Positions 1 to 8,137 of a stretch of DNA of 64,000 nucleotides are shown here, one piece after another. Position numbers and translations under genes: made by a program. Each line of letters opens with the position of its first letter. Position 1 is the first letter of the stretch. A model generated the notes under the pieces. That model had not been told where the DNA came from. It did not search any database and saw only the letters and a list, made by a program, of their open reading frames with translations. Source of the stretch: Sediminicola arcticus (lineage in GTDB: Bacteria; Bacteroidota; Bacteroidia; Flavobacteriales; Flavobacteriaceae); NCBI RefSeq assembly GCF_040566695.1, contig NZ_JBEXAE010000008.1, positions 1 through 64,000 on the forward strand. The letters run 5' to 3'.

Positions 1-147
1 GCTGCAAACCTACAACCTTTCCACAATTCAACAACGCTTTTTTTTGCCTTTTTTTAATCTTTTCTTTTGCCATTCCCGAATAGCTTATAATACAAGGATT
101 TACGGTTTCAATTATTTTCAGAAGTAGTGCGTAAAGGATAGAAATGA

Positions 148-171
148 TATCCCCACACCTCGTGTGGGATA
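148..171. repeat. Imperfect inverted repeat upstream of thrS
   Basis: The arms TATCCC(C)ACAC and GTGTGGGATA can pair over 10 bp with one bulged C and a 3-base loop. It lies about 90 bases upstream of the thrS promoter and has no long T-run after it, so a simple intrinsic terminator for a gene left of the window is possible but weak. Its function is unknown. Confidence 0.5.
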
Positions 172-186
172 CAATAGATAGCCCGG

Positions 187-208
187 CCTATCTTATATAT
201 AAGATAGG
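187..208. repeat. Perfect 22-bp palindrome upstream of thrS
   Basis: The half-site CCTATCTTATA is followed directly by its exact reverse complement, giving a 22-bp palindrome without spacer. It ends about 27 bases before the -33 element of the thrS promoter. The symmetry fits a dimeric DNA-binding protein site better than a terminator hairpin, which would need a loop. No regulator is identified. Confidence 0.5.
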
Positions 209-234
209 AAACGCCCAAAAACACATTTATTATT

Positions 235-266
235 ATTGTCCGCATCAATACTAGATAGTATATTTG
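235..266 (+). promoter_or_regulatory. Bacteroidota-type promoter of the thrS operon
   Basis: ATTG at 235-238 and TATATTTG at 259-266 match the Bacteroidota sigma-ABfr consensus (TTTG and TAnnTTTG) with a 20-base spacer. Transcription would start a few bases after 270, leaving a leader of about 20 bases before the thrS ATG. No Shine-Dalgarno is visible, as is usual for this phylum. Confidence 0.7.
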
Positions 267-293
267 CAACCTTATAATTAGGTATATATAGGT

Positions 294-2234
294 ATGATCA
301 AAATTACATTACCAGACGGAACGATTAAAGAACATGCAAAGGGGAGTTCCCCAATGGACGTGGCCAAAGGAATTAGTGAAGGTTTCGCAAGAAATGTCAT
401 CTCTGCAAAATACAATGACACCATTGTAGAAACGGAAACCTCCTTAACCGAGGATGGAACACTTACCTTATATACATGGAACGACAAAGATGGTAAAAAA
501 GCTTTTTGGCATTCTACTTCTCACGTGGTGGCCCAAGCATTGGAAGAATTGTACCCTGGTATAAAACTAACCATTGGACCGGCCATTGATAATGGATTTT
601 ATTACGATGTTGATTTTGGTGACCGCAGCATATCCGAGAAGGACTTTCCAGAAATAGAGAAAAAGGCGCTTGAAATTGCCCGTGGCAAACACACCTATAA
701 AATGCGTGCCGTGACCAAAGCGGAAGCATTGAGCAAATACAAACAACAAGGCAATGAATACAAGGTAGAATTAATAGAAAATCTTGAAGATGGCACCATC
801 ACCTTCTGCGACCATGACACCTTTACAGATCTTTGCCGCGGGGGACATATTCCTAACACAGGAATCATAAAAGCTATAAAAATATTAAGTGTTGCCGGTG
901 CCTATTGGAGGGGTAACGAAAATAACAAACAGCTGACTAGGGTTTACGGAATCTCTTTTCCAAAACAAAAGGAACTTACAGAATACCTGGAGTTATTGGA
1001 ACAGGCCAAGCAACGCGACCATAGAAAGCTAGGCAAGGAACTAGAACTTTTTACTTTTTCTGCCAAAGTTGGACAAGGCCTTCCTTTATGGCTTCCAAAA
1101 GGCGCAGCCCTTAGGGAACGTTTAGAAAACTTTTTAAAGAAAGCCCAAAAGAAGGCAGGTTACGAAATGGTAGTTACTCCACATATTGGTCAGAAAGAAC
1201 TGTATGTAACTTCTGGTCATTATGCTAAATACGGCGAAGACAGCTTTCAGCCAATAAGGACTCCAAAAATGGATGAGGAATTTTTGTTAAAACCAATGAA
1301 CTGCCCTCACCATTGTGAAATTTATAATTTCAAACCACATTCTTACAAAGATTTACCCAAACGTTTTGCCGAATTTGGGACCGTATATAGATATGAACAG
1401 AGTGGCGAATTGCACGGACTTACCAGGGTGCGCGGTTTTACTCAGGATGATGCCCATATATTTTGCACCCCGGACCAATTGGCAGAAGAGTTTAAAAATG
1501 TTATTGATCTAACCCTATATGTGCTGGGATCTTTAGGCTTTGGAAATTTCACGGCCCAAGTATCCGTTAGAGATCTCAATACCCCCGAGAAATACATTGG
1601 ATCGGTAGAAAATTGGGAGAAAGCAGAAAATGCAATTATTAATGCTGCGAAAGAAAAAGGTTTAGATTTTGTCATTGAAAGTGGAGAAGCTGCCTTTTAT
1701 GGCCCTAAGCTAGATTTCATGGTGAAAGACGCCTTGGGTAGACAATGGCAATTGGGAACCATCCAAGTAGATTACAACTTACCAGAGCGCTTTGACCTTA
1801 CCTATAAGGGCAGCGACAATGAATTGCACAGACCGGTAATGATTCACCGCGCCCCCTTTGGAAGTATGGAACGATTTATCGCTCTTTTACTAGAACACAC
1901 AGGAGGTAATTTTCCGTTGTGGCTCATCCCAGAACAAGCAATTGTACTGCCTATTAGTGAGAAGCATGAAAAATATGCTAAAAAAGTTTTAAATTCCCTA
2001 GAAAATCACGAAATTCGCGCCCTCGTAGACAAGAGAAGTGAGACTGTTGGCAAGAAAATACGAGAGGCAGAAATGAACAAGATCCCGTTTATGCTGATTG
2101 TAGGAGATAATGAGGAACAGGAAAACACGATTTCTGTTAGAAGACATGGAGGCGAAGATTTGGGCTCCATTTCCTTGACAGACTTCACCAACTTGGTTAC
2201 TAATGAAATAAATAGTACCTTAAAGTCGTTTTAA
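294..2234 (+). CDS. thrS: Threonyl-tRNA synthetase
   Basis: Class II aminoacyl-tRNA synthetase that charges tRNA-Thr in the cytoplasm. At 646 aa it has the usual full bacterial length. Residues about 1-62 are the N-terminal TGS domain. The editing domain shows the HxxxH signature (HSTSHV, from residue 73). The catalytic core shows PMNCPHH with the zinc-ligand Cys near residue 337, motif 2 (YRYEQSGELHG), and motif 3 (HRAPFGSMERF, Arg near 519). The C-terminal part is the anticodon-binding domain. The ATG at 294 lies about 28 bases after a good TATATTTG box and gives a canonical N-terminus. It leads the conserved thrS-infC-rpmI-rplT order. Confidence 0.97.
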   Translation: MIKITLPDGTIKEHAKGSSPMDVAKGISEGFARNVISAKYNDTIVETETSLTEDGTLTLYTWNDKDGKKAFWHSTSHVVAQALEELYPGIKLTIGPAIDNGFYYDVDFGDRSISEKDFPEIEKKALEIARGKHTYKMRAVTKAEALSKYKQQGNEYKVELIENLEDGTITFCDHDTFTDLCRGGHIPNTGIIKAIKILSVAGAYWRGNENNKQLTRVYGISFPKQKELTEYLELLEQAKQRDHRKLGKELELFTFSAKVGQGLPLWLPKGAALRERLENFLKKAQKKAGYEMVVTPHIGQKELYVTSGHYAKYGEDSFQPIRTPKMDEEFLLKPMNCPHHCEIYNFKPHSYKDLPKRFAEFGTVYRYEQSGELHGLTRVRGFTQDDAHIFCTPDQLAEEFKNVIDLTLYVLGSLGFGNFTAQVSVRDLNTPEKYIGSVENWEKAENAIINAAKEKGLDFVIESGEAAFYGPKLDFMVKDALGRQWQLGTIQVDYNLPERFDLTYKGSDNELHRPVMIHRAPFGSMERFIALLLEHTGGNFPLWLIPEQAIVLPISEKHEKYAKKVLNSLENHEIRALVDKRSETVGKKIREAEMNKIPFMLIVGDNEEQENTISVRRHGGEDLGSISLTDFTNLVTNEINSTLKSF

Positions 2235-2265
2235 AAAATTAATGTTTAACTAAAAATTATAAGCC

Positions 2266-2820
2266 ATAGCAATACGAAAAAGATTTAGGCCACAGCCTAG
2301 AAGAGAAAATAAGAATCCGCACAATATTAATAGGTCTATCACCTCCCAAAATGTACGTTTGGTTGGTGACAATATCGAAGTGGGAGTTTACTCTTTAAAG
2401 GACGCACTAGCAAAATCTGAAGAATTAGAGTTGGATTTAGTGGAGATTTCTCCAAAAGCAGATCCACCCGTATGTAAAATTACGGATTACAAGAAGTTCC
2501 TTTACGAACAGAAGAAAAGGGAAAAAGTCATGAAAGCCAAAGCCACCAAAGTAGTGGTAAAGGAAATAAGATTTGGTCCACAGACAGATGATCATGATTA
2601 TGAGTTCAAAAAGAAACATGCTGAAAAATTCTTAAAGGATGGCGCTAAGCTAAAAGCTTATGTCTTCTTTAAAGGACGATCTATCGTATACAAAGATCAA
2701 GGTGAGATATTGTTGCTGAAACTAGCCTCCGAATTGGAAGAACTAGGGAAGGTAGAACAGATGCCTCGATTAGAAGGAAAACGTATGACGATGTTCCTTG
2801 CTCCGAAAACAAAGAAATAA
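2266..2820 (+). CDS. infC: Translation initiation factor IF-3 (ATA start codon)
   Basis: IF-3 binds the 30S subunit, blocks premature 50S joining and checks the initiation codon. The frame is open from a TAA at 2260-2262 to the stop at 2818-2820. It has no ATG or GTG before the conserved core, and its first TTG (2359) lies inside the conserved N-terminal domain (RLVGDNIEVGVYSLKDAL). Reading from the ATA at 2266 gives M-AIRKRFRPQPRRENK, the expected basic N-terminus, and a 184-aa protein of normal length. The linker and C-terminal domain are intact (DPPVCKITDYKKF, KEIRFGP, KVEQMPRLEGKRMTMF). E. coli infC uses AUU and is autoregulated through this codon, so an AUA start here suggests the same logic. 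A second ATA at 2272 is the main alternative start. Confidence 0.93.
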   Translation: MAIRKRFRPQPRRENKNPHNINRSITSQNVRLVGDNIEVGVYSLKDALAKSEELELDLVEISPKADPPVCKITDYKKFLYEQKKREKVMKAKATKVVVKEIRFGPQTDDHDYEFKKKHAEKFLKDGAKLKAYVFFKGRSIVYKDQGEILLLKLASELEELGKVEQMPRLEGKRMTMFLAPKTKK

Positions 2821-2938
2821 GAACCGTATTTCTTTTTATTTTCCACCGGCAATAGCAGAAAAAATACCTGTTGAGACTCCCTAAGTTCAGGGGCAACAGC
2901 CAAGATAATAAGCGAGATAAACCATAAATAGGAACAAG

Positions 2939-3136
2939 ATGCCTAAGATGAAAACAAAATCCAGTACCAAAAAGCGTTTTAAGCTTACGGGTACCGGTAA
3001 AATCAAAAGAAAGCACGCTTTTAAGAGCCACATTCTAACGAAGAAGTCTAAAAAGCGTAAGCTGGCGTTAACCCACTCTACTTTAGTACACGAGGCGGAT
3101 GTTAACAGTATTAAAGAACAATTACGTTTAAAGTAA
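2939..3136 (+). CDS. rpmI: 50S ribosomal protein L35
   Basis: Small, very basic large-subunit ribosomal protein of 65 aa, the family's normal length. It begins MPKMKTKSSTKKRFKLTGTG and continues with the KRKHAFKSHILTKKSKKRK segment typical of bL35. It lies between infC (118 bases upstream) and rplT, as in most bacteria. No separate promoter is evident in the gap, so co-transcription with infC is inferred. Confidence 0.97.
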   Translation: MPKMKTKSSTKKRFKLTGTGKIKRKHAFKSHILTKKSKKRKLALTHSTLVHEADVNSIKEQLRLK

Positions 3137-3230
3137 TCGTTTCTTTCGGTAATTAGTATTAACCCTGGAGTTAGGCCATAAAAGATTTTGAAATACATTC
3201 AAAACGCCTACTACAAAAAAACTTAAAATT

Positions 3231-3575
3231 ATGCCAAGATCAGTAAATTCAGTTGCTTCACGCGCTAGAAGAAAAAAAGTGATGAAGCAAGCCAAAGGTT
3301 ACTTTGGAAGACGTAAAAACGTTTGGACAGTAGCTAAAAATGCGGTTGAAAAAGCAATGTTATATGCTTACAGAGACCGTAGAAACAAGAAAAGAACTTT
3401 CCGTTCTTTATGGATCATCCGTATCAACGCAGGTGCTAGATTACACGGAATGTCCTATTCTCAGTTTATGGGCAGAGTAAAAGCCAACAACATTGAGCTT
3501 AACCGTAAGGTTTTAGCCGATTTGGCAATGAATCACCCAGACGCTTTTAAGGCTGTTGTGAATAAAATAAAGTAA
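3231..3575 (+). CDS. rplT: 50S ribosomal protein L20
   Basis: bL20 binds 23S rRNA early in 50S assembly and in other bacteria acts as a translational repressor of its own operon. The 114-aa protein starts MPRSVNSVASRARRKKVMKQ and carries the QAKGYFGRRKNVWTVAKNAV and RDRRNKKRTFRSLWI segments characteristic of the family. It is the last gene of the thrS-infC-rpmI-rplT group and is followed 23 bases later by a strong intrinsic terminator. Confidence 0.97.
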   Translation: MPRSVNSVASRARRKKVMKQAKGYFGRRKNVWTVAKNAVEKAMLYAYRDRRNKKRTFRSLWIIRINAGARLHGMSYSQFMGRVKANNIELNRKVLADLAMNHPDAFKAVVNKIK

Positions 3576-3598
3576 CATTAACAATACATCTCGCTTAT

Positions 3599-3633
3599 AA
3601 AAAATCCGATTCAAGACGAATCGGATTTTTTTT
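3599..3633 (+). terminator. Intrinsic terminator after rplT
   Basis: AAAATCCGATTC and GAATCGGATTTT form a perfect 12-bp stem with a 5-base AAGAC loop, followed by more T residues to about 3633. It closes the translation operon and, because the stem begins with A residues, could also work on the minus strand. Confidence 0.9.
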
Positions 3634-3649
3634 ATTTAATTTTTAATAT

Positions 3650-3913
3650 TGCCTACTTAAACTACGCCCAATGTATAAGTTCATCCCCGGATTTATCGTA
3701 CCCCCCACCAGTTTGGAAGACACCATTCCACTAATGAATCCATTGATCTCAGCTTTTTTTTAGCAGTTTCACAATCTCCCCTTTCGTCAATTAACCATCA
3801 CTATCCTCGTTAAAGAAAGCAAATGCTTCTTCTGGAGATTTAAAGTGATTCGTTGTCAATATTTGAACTTTAGTTAAGATATTCTCTTTAGCTCGCATAT
3901 TCCATTTAACCAT
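3650..3913 (-). pseudogene. Decayed two-EF-hand calcium-binding protein gene
   Basis: The minus strand starts with an ATG overlapping the YjbQ stop (TAATG) and reads MVKWNMRAKENILTKVQI..SPEEAFAFFNEDSDG, then TAA, then LTKGEIVKLLKK. After one extra A in an A8 run it continues AEINGFISGMVSSKLV. After a shift in a G-run it gives GGYDKSGDELIHWA, then TAG. These pieces rebuild two EF-hand loops (NEDSDG..LTKGEI and DKSGDELIHW) of a small flavobacterial EF-hand protein. At least two nonsense and two frameshift lesions are present, so no functional protein is expected beyond a possible 40-aa N-terminal peptide (3791-3913). Confidence 0.75.
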
Positions 3914-4335
3914 TAAAGACCAAAGGCAGAAACTACCAGTTTTCTCCCCTCGGCCTGGTTTCTGTGTTCGCAAAGATACATGCCTTGCCATATCCCCATA
4001 TTCAAAACTCCACTTGTAATTGGGATCTGAATAGATGCGCCCATCAATGAAGATTTAATGTGCGCTGGCATATCGTCCGAACCTTCATAATCATGTTGGT
4101 AATAGGGTGCATTTTCAGGAACCATTATATTCATATGACTCTCAAAATCGCTTCTCACTGTAGGATCGGCATTTTCATTGATGGTTAAACTAGCGGATGT
4201 ATGTTTTATAAAAACCTGTAACATTCCTACTTTAATACCTTTAATTTCAGGAAGCGCCCTAACAACATGTTCCGTTATAATATGAAATCCTCGCTTATAG
4301 GGCGGCAACTTTAATTCTGATTGATAAAAATTCAT
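3913..4335 (-). CDS. yjbQ: YjbQ family protein (UPF0047)
   Basis: 140-aa protein of the UPF0047/YjbQ family, a small trimeric enzyme-like fold linked to weak thiamine-phosphate synthase activity; its true physiological role is unsettled. Family signatures are visible: HTSASLTINENADPTVRSDF with the conserved His/Asn, then GSDDMPAHIKSSLMG and the C-terminal GIWQGMYLCEHR...R. The length is normal. Its stop overlaps the start of a broken EF-hand gene downstream, suggesting the two were once translationally coupled. A plus-strand HAD gene diverges upstream. Confidence 0.9.
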   Translation of the reverse strand: MNFYQSELKLPPYKRGFHIITEHVVRALPEIKGIKVGMLQVFIKHTSASLTINENADPTVRSDFESHMNIMVPENAPYYQHDYEGSDDMPAHIKSSLMGASIQIPITSGVLNMGIWQGMYLCEHRNQAEGRKLVVSAFGL

Positions 4336-4440
4336 AATATCCTGTTTATTGTAACGTCACAAAGATGCCAATCGTTCCTGAAATAACAAAAATACCACAA
4401 ACTTAACTTTTCAAGTTCCTGCAATTAACCATAGAACAAA

Positions 4441-4448
4441 TACCTTTG
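4441..4448 (+). promoter_or_regulatory. -7 promoter element for the HAD phosphatase gene
   Basis: TACCTTTG is an exact TAnnTTTG match, 21 bases before the ATG at 4470. It contains the in-frame TTG that would otherwise extend the coding region, which argues that translation starts downstream. No clear -33 TTG is visible at the right distance. Confidence 0.6.
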
Positions 4449-4469
4449 CACTCTAATACGAATGAACGA

Positions 4470-5276
4470 ATGGATTTATCAAAAATTAGAATGGTTGTAA
4501 CCGACATGGATGGTACCCTGTTGAATTCTAAGCATGAAGTGAGTAATCGGTTTTTTGAACTCTTTGAAGAGCTAAAAAAAAGGGATATTCTCTTTGTTGC
4601 AGCTAGCGGAAGACAATACAACAGTATTGTACAGAAGTTACAGCCCATTAAAAATGAGATAATCGTTATTGCAGAAAATGGTGGTTTTGCCATGCAACAA
4701 GATCAAGAGCTACTTTCCACTCCTTTGGAAAAAAGGCATATTGATATCATCTTGAAATCTTTAGAAAACACCCAAGGTGCACATGCCGTACTTTGCGGGA
4801 AAAGAAACGCCTATCTCAACGGGGATTCCAAGGAATTTTTAAGCACATTGAAGGAATACTATTCCGAATATACGGTTATGGATGATATTTCCACTTTTGA
4901 GGGGGAAATTCTAAAAGTTGCTGTATATCATTTTGAGAGTTCCGAAAAATTTATTTACCCCTCCGTAAAACATTTAGAAGCCCATCTAAAAGTTAAGATT
5001 TCTGGGGAGAACTGGTTAGATCTATCCCATCAGAATGCCCATAAAGGGTTTGCACTGGAACAATTGCAACAAAAACATAACATCTCTAAATCGGAAACAT
5101 TAGTTTTTGGGGATTATAACAATGACTTGGAAATGTTAGGGTTGGCAGATTATAGCTTTGCTATGGCAAATGCGCATCCTAATGTGCTTGAGGCCGCCAA
5201 TTACAAAACAAAAAGCAATGATGAAAATGGGGTTGAACTTATATTAGAAGAGCTCATTTCCCAAAGAAAAATCTAA
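4470..5276 (+). CDS. Cof-type HAD-IIB family phosphatase
   Basis: 268-aa haloacid-dehalogenase superfamily hydrolase of the Cof subgroup; members dephosphorylate sugar phosphates or flavin/nucleotide phosphates in the cytoplasm, and the substrate cannot be told from sequence. Motif I is DMDGTLLNS (nucleophile and acid/base Asp near residues 12 and 14), motif II is AASGR, and motif IV is GDYNNDLEML. The region between motifs II and IV is the IIB cap. The ATG at 4470 is preferred over an in-frame TTG at 4446 because the latter lies inside the -7 promoter element. The gene converges on the next one with a 4-bp 3' overlap. Confidence 0.9.
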   Translation: MDLSKIRMVVTDMDGTLLNSKHEVSNRFFELFEELKKRDILFVAASGRQYNSIVQKLQPIKNEIIVIAENGGFAMQQDQELLSTPLEKRHIDIILKSLENTQGAHAVLCGKRNAYLNGDSKEFLSTLKEYYSEYTVMDDISTFEGEILKVAVYHFESSEKFIYPSVKHLEAHLKVKISGENWLDLSHQNAHKGFALEQLQQKHNISKSETLVFGDYNNDLEMLGLADYSFAMANAHPNVLEAANYKTKSNDENGVELILEELISQRKI

Positions 5277-6514
5277 GTTTTCTGTTTCTTTTTCTGAGCT
5301 GCGGGAAATAAGACGTTATTAAGAATTAACCTATACCCAGGGGAAGTAGGATGCAGCTCCAATTCTGTTTTGGGATCCCCTACTCTATGTTGGTAATCTT
5401 CAGGATCATGGCCACCATAAAAAGTAAAAAATCCCTTCCCTTTGATTCCATGAATGTATCTAGCCTCCCCGTTAATTTTATTTTCACCCAACACCATTAC
5501 GGTTGGCTTTATTTCATCCCGCGTAAAAGCAGTAGTCTGCCCCATAAATCCTTTTACAAGGGAGGTGTGATTCTGGCACAACATGGTGGGCACCGGATCC
5601 CATTTTGCAGAAAAATCCATCAATGAAAAATAGTCAGACTCCTTAGGTACCATGCCTCTTTTGGTGGTCATATCTATGGAGGAAAACTCATACTGCAACG
5701 GACTTCTCTCTAAGGTAAAGTTGGTGAATGCAAAGGTTTTATTATAATTCAACTTATTTTGATAATTGGCCTCTGAGGGATCTCCGTCGAACATGGGTTC
5801 ACAAATATCCACCCCATCGGCCGCTAGTGCAATATCAAAACTATCGGTAGCCGAGCACATAGCGAACATAAATCCACCCCCAATCACATAATTTCGAATT
5901 GCTTTTGCCACGTCCCTTTTTTCCTCAGAAACTTTACTATAACCCAATTTTGATGCTAAGGCTTCTGCTTGTTCCTTACCTTCTAAATACCAAGGAGCCG
6001 CCCTGTAGGCACTATAAAATTTACCATATTGACCAGTAAAATCCTCATGGTGCAAATGCAACCAATCAAAAAACAACAGTTTATTGTTTAAAACCTCCTC
6101 ATCATAAATAGTTTCGTAGGGAATCTCAGCATAGGTAAGCACCATAGTCACGGCATCGTCCCATGGTAAATTTTCTTTAGGAGAATAGACTGCTATTTTT
6201 GGCGCTTTCTCTAAAATCACAGCTTCTTGATTTTTTGAGGGACTACTAATTTCTGATAAGATGGCCTCAGCCTGAGCATCTGAAATAATCTCAAAGGAAA
6301 CGCCTCGTATCTGACATTCTTTGCGGATGTTATCCCCATCTGGCAGCAAAAAAGATCCACCCCTATAGTTCAACAACCATTGAACCTTTTGTTGTTTGGT
6401 GAGTACCCAATAAGTAATCCCGTACGCCTTTAAATGATTTTTTTGGCTATCTGCATCCATTGGAATAAGGATGTTGGAAGCTGAAGCGAACAAAGAAAAG
6501 AAGAATAAGAGCAT
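5273..6514 (-). CDS. Flavobacterial asparagine synthetase B-like exported protein
   Basis: 413-aa protein matching the family that flavobacterial genomes label asparagine synthetase B. It lacks both hallmarks of that enzyme: there is no N-terminal catalytic Cys2 of a class II amidotransferase, and no SGG(L/V)DS pyrophosphatase loop. It begins with a hydrophobic signal segment (MLLFFFSLFASASN) and is probably secreted or periplasmic. Conserved-looking segments include DWLHLHHEDFTGQYGKF, GGGFMFAMCSATDSFDIALA and GFFTFYGGHDPEDYQH, which are rich in His and Asp. The start at 6514 is chosen because a longer start (6604) would overlap dnaB and bury the signal peptide. Its function is unknown. Confidence 0.75.
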   Translation of the reverse strand: MLLFFFSLFASASNILIPMDADSQKNHLKAYGITYWVLTKQQKVQWLLNYRGGSFLLPDGDNIRKECQIRGVSFEIISDAQAEAILSEISSPSKNQEAVILEKAPKIAVYSPKENLPWDDAVTMVLTYAEIPYETIYDEEVLNNKLLFFDWLHLHHEDFTGQYGKFYSAYRAAPWYLEGKEQAEALASKLGYSKVSEEKRDVAKAIRNYVIGGGFMFAMCSATDSFDIALAADGVDICEPMFDGDPSEANYQNKLNYNKTFAFTNFTLERSPLQYEFSSIDMTTKRGMVPKESDYFSLMDFSAKWDPVPTMLCQNHTSLVKGFMGQTTAFTRDEIKPTVMVLGENKINGEARYIHGIKGKGFFTFYGGHDPEDYQHRVGDPKTELELHPTSPGYRLILNNVLFPAAQKKKQKT

Positions 6515-6563
6515 AAAGCATCCTCTCGAAATTAGCCGAGTGGATGTCTTTCGATTTTTTTCT

Positions 6564-8111
6564 TTAAAACGGTACCTCACTGTCATCCATATCCATATCA
6601 TCATTCATAGAACTTCCAAAGGCCTCATCGGCATTAGGTAGATTTTTTGTTATGAACGGATTATCCTCGTTGGCATTCATCTTTGACTGGAATTCGAAAG
6701 GAGAATCGAAGTCGTCCAAGTTATCAAATTTACCAAGTTGGCCAATAAATTTCAATCGAATGTTTTCCAAACCACCATTCCTGTGCTTGGCAACAATAAA
6801 TTCACCCTGACCGGCAGTTGGGGTGCGCTCATCGTCATCCCATTCATCAATTTTGTAATATTCTGGGCGATAAATAAAGGCTACAATATCTGCATCCTGC
6901 TCAATTGCTCCTGATTCTCTAAGATCCGAAAGGATTGGCCTTTTACTTCCCCCTCTAGTTTCTACAGCCCTAGACAATTGTGACAGGGCTATAACGGGAC
7001 AATTCAATTCTTTCGCTAAAGCCTTAAGGTTTCTAGAAATGGTAGATATTTCTTGTTCTCTATTCCCTCCTTTTTGACTCCCTCCTGCGGTCATCAACTG
7101 CAAATAATCAATAACGATCATTCGAATACCGTGTTGTGAAGCCAATCTCCTAGCCTTCGCCCTAAGGTCGAATATAGAAAGGGACGGGGTATCATCTATA
7201 AATAACGGGGCGCTTTCCAATGCCTTTACTTTAACATTTAACTGTTCCCATTCATGTTTTTCCAATTTACCAGTTCTCAACTTTTCAGAGGACAGTCCGG
7301 TTTCCGAAGAAATTAAACGGGTAATCAACTGAACAGAGGACATCTCCAAAGAGAAAAAGGCAACAGGAATATTATGATTTACGGCCATATTCCTTGCCAT
7401 GGACAAGGTCAAAGCCGTTTTACCCATACCTGGACGGGCAGCGACAATAATCAAATCACTTGGTTGCCATCCTGAGGTTAGCTTATCCAATTTATCAAAT
7501 CCGGAAGGAACTCCACTTAAACCTTCTTTATTAGCAATCTCTTCTATCCTCTTTTTGGCTTGAATCACCAAATTCTGAGCAGTCTCGGCGGAACGTTTTA
7601 AATTTCCTTGGGTAACATCGTATAATTTAGCTTCCGCAGTATCCAAGAGGTCAAATACGTCTGTGGCATCTTCGTAAGCTTCCTGTATAATCTCACTGGA
7701 GATTTTTATTAGACTTCGTTGAATGTATTTTTGAAGGATAATACGGGCATGGAACTCAATATGAGCCGAGGAAGCAACCTTTTGAGTGAGTTTTATCAGA
7801 TAAAAATCTCCTCCAGCTGCCTCTAATTTCCCGTCCTTCTTCAATTGAGAAGAAACGGTTAATAAATCCACTGGCTCAGAGGTCTCAAACAGTTTGAAGA
7901 TGGCCTCATAGATGAACCTATGGGCGTCCTTATAAAATACATCGGGATGTAAAATATCAATTACCTCATCTACCCCTTTCTTATCAATCATCATAGCCCC
8001 TATCACAACTTCCTCTAAATCAATAGCTTGAGGTGGTATTTTACCCCTCTCTAGATTGATTAATGAAGATTGGTCTATTTTACGACCGATAATTGGACTT
8101 GGTTTTTCCAT
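6564..8111 (-). CDS. dnaB: Replicative DNA helicase DnaB
   Basis: Hexameric 5'-3' helicase that unwinds DNA at the replication fork. The 515-aa protein has the N-terminal DnaB domain (about residues 25-130) and a RecA-like C-terminal domain with Walker A (ARPGMGKTAL, about 225-233), Walker B (MIVIDYLQLM) and the H4 region (LSQLSRAVETRGGSKRP, SDLRESGAIEQDADIVAFI). No intein is present. The acidic tail (DDMDMDDSEVPF) resembles tails of other flavobacterial DnaB proteins. The region upstream carries two different pairs of direct repeats. It is followed after 49 bases by the asparagine synthetase B-like gene on the same strand. Confidence 0.97.
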   Translation of the reverse strand: MEKPSPIIGRKIDQSSLINLERGKIPPQAIDLEEVVIGAMMIDKKGVDEVIDILHPDVFYKDAHRFIYEAIFKLFETSEPVDLLTVSSQLKKDGKLEAAGGDFYLIKLTQKVASSAHIEFHARIILQKYIQRSLIKISSEIIQEAYEDATDVFDLLDTAEAKLYDVTQGNLKRSAETAQNLVIQAKKRIEEIANKEGLSGVPSGFDKLDKLTSGWQPSDLIIVAARPGMGKTALTLSMARNMAVNHNIPVAFFSLEMSSVQLITRLISSETGLSSEKLRTGKLEKHEWEQLNVKVKALESAPLFIDDTPSLSIFDLRAKARRLASQHGIRMIVIDYLQLMTAGGSQKGGNREQEISTISRNLKALAKELNCPVIALSQLSRAVETRGGSKRPILSDLRESGAIEQDADIVAFIYRPEYYKIDEWDDDERTPTAGQGEFIVAKHRNGGLENIRLKFIGQLGKFDNLDDFDSPFEFQSKMNANEDNPFITKNLPNADEAFGSSMNDDMDMDDSEVPF

Positions 8112-8137
8112 GAGCGCTAAAGTATGCTATTTAACCT

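Noticed and set aside
4446..4469. In-frame TTG extension of the HAD phosphatase
   Set aside because: The TTG lies inside the exact -7 promoter box TACCTTTG and adds no conserved residues.
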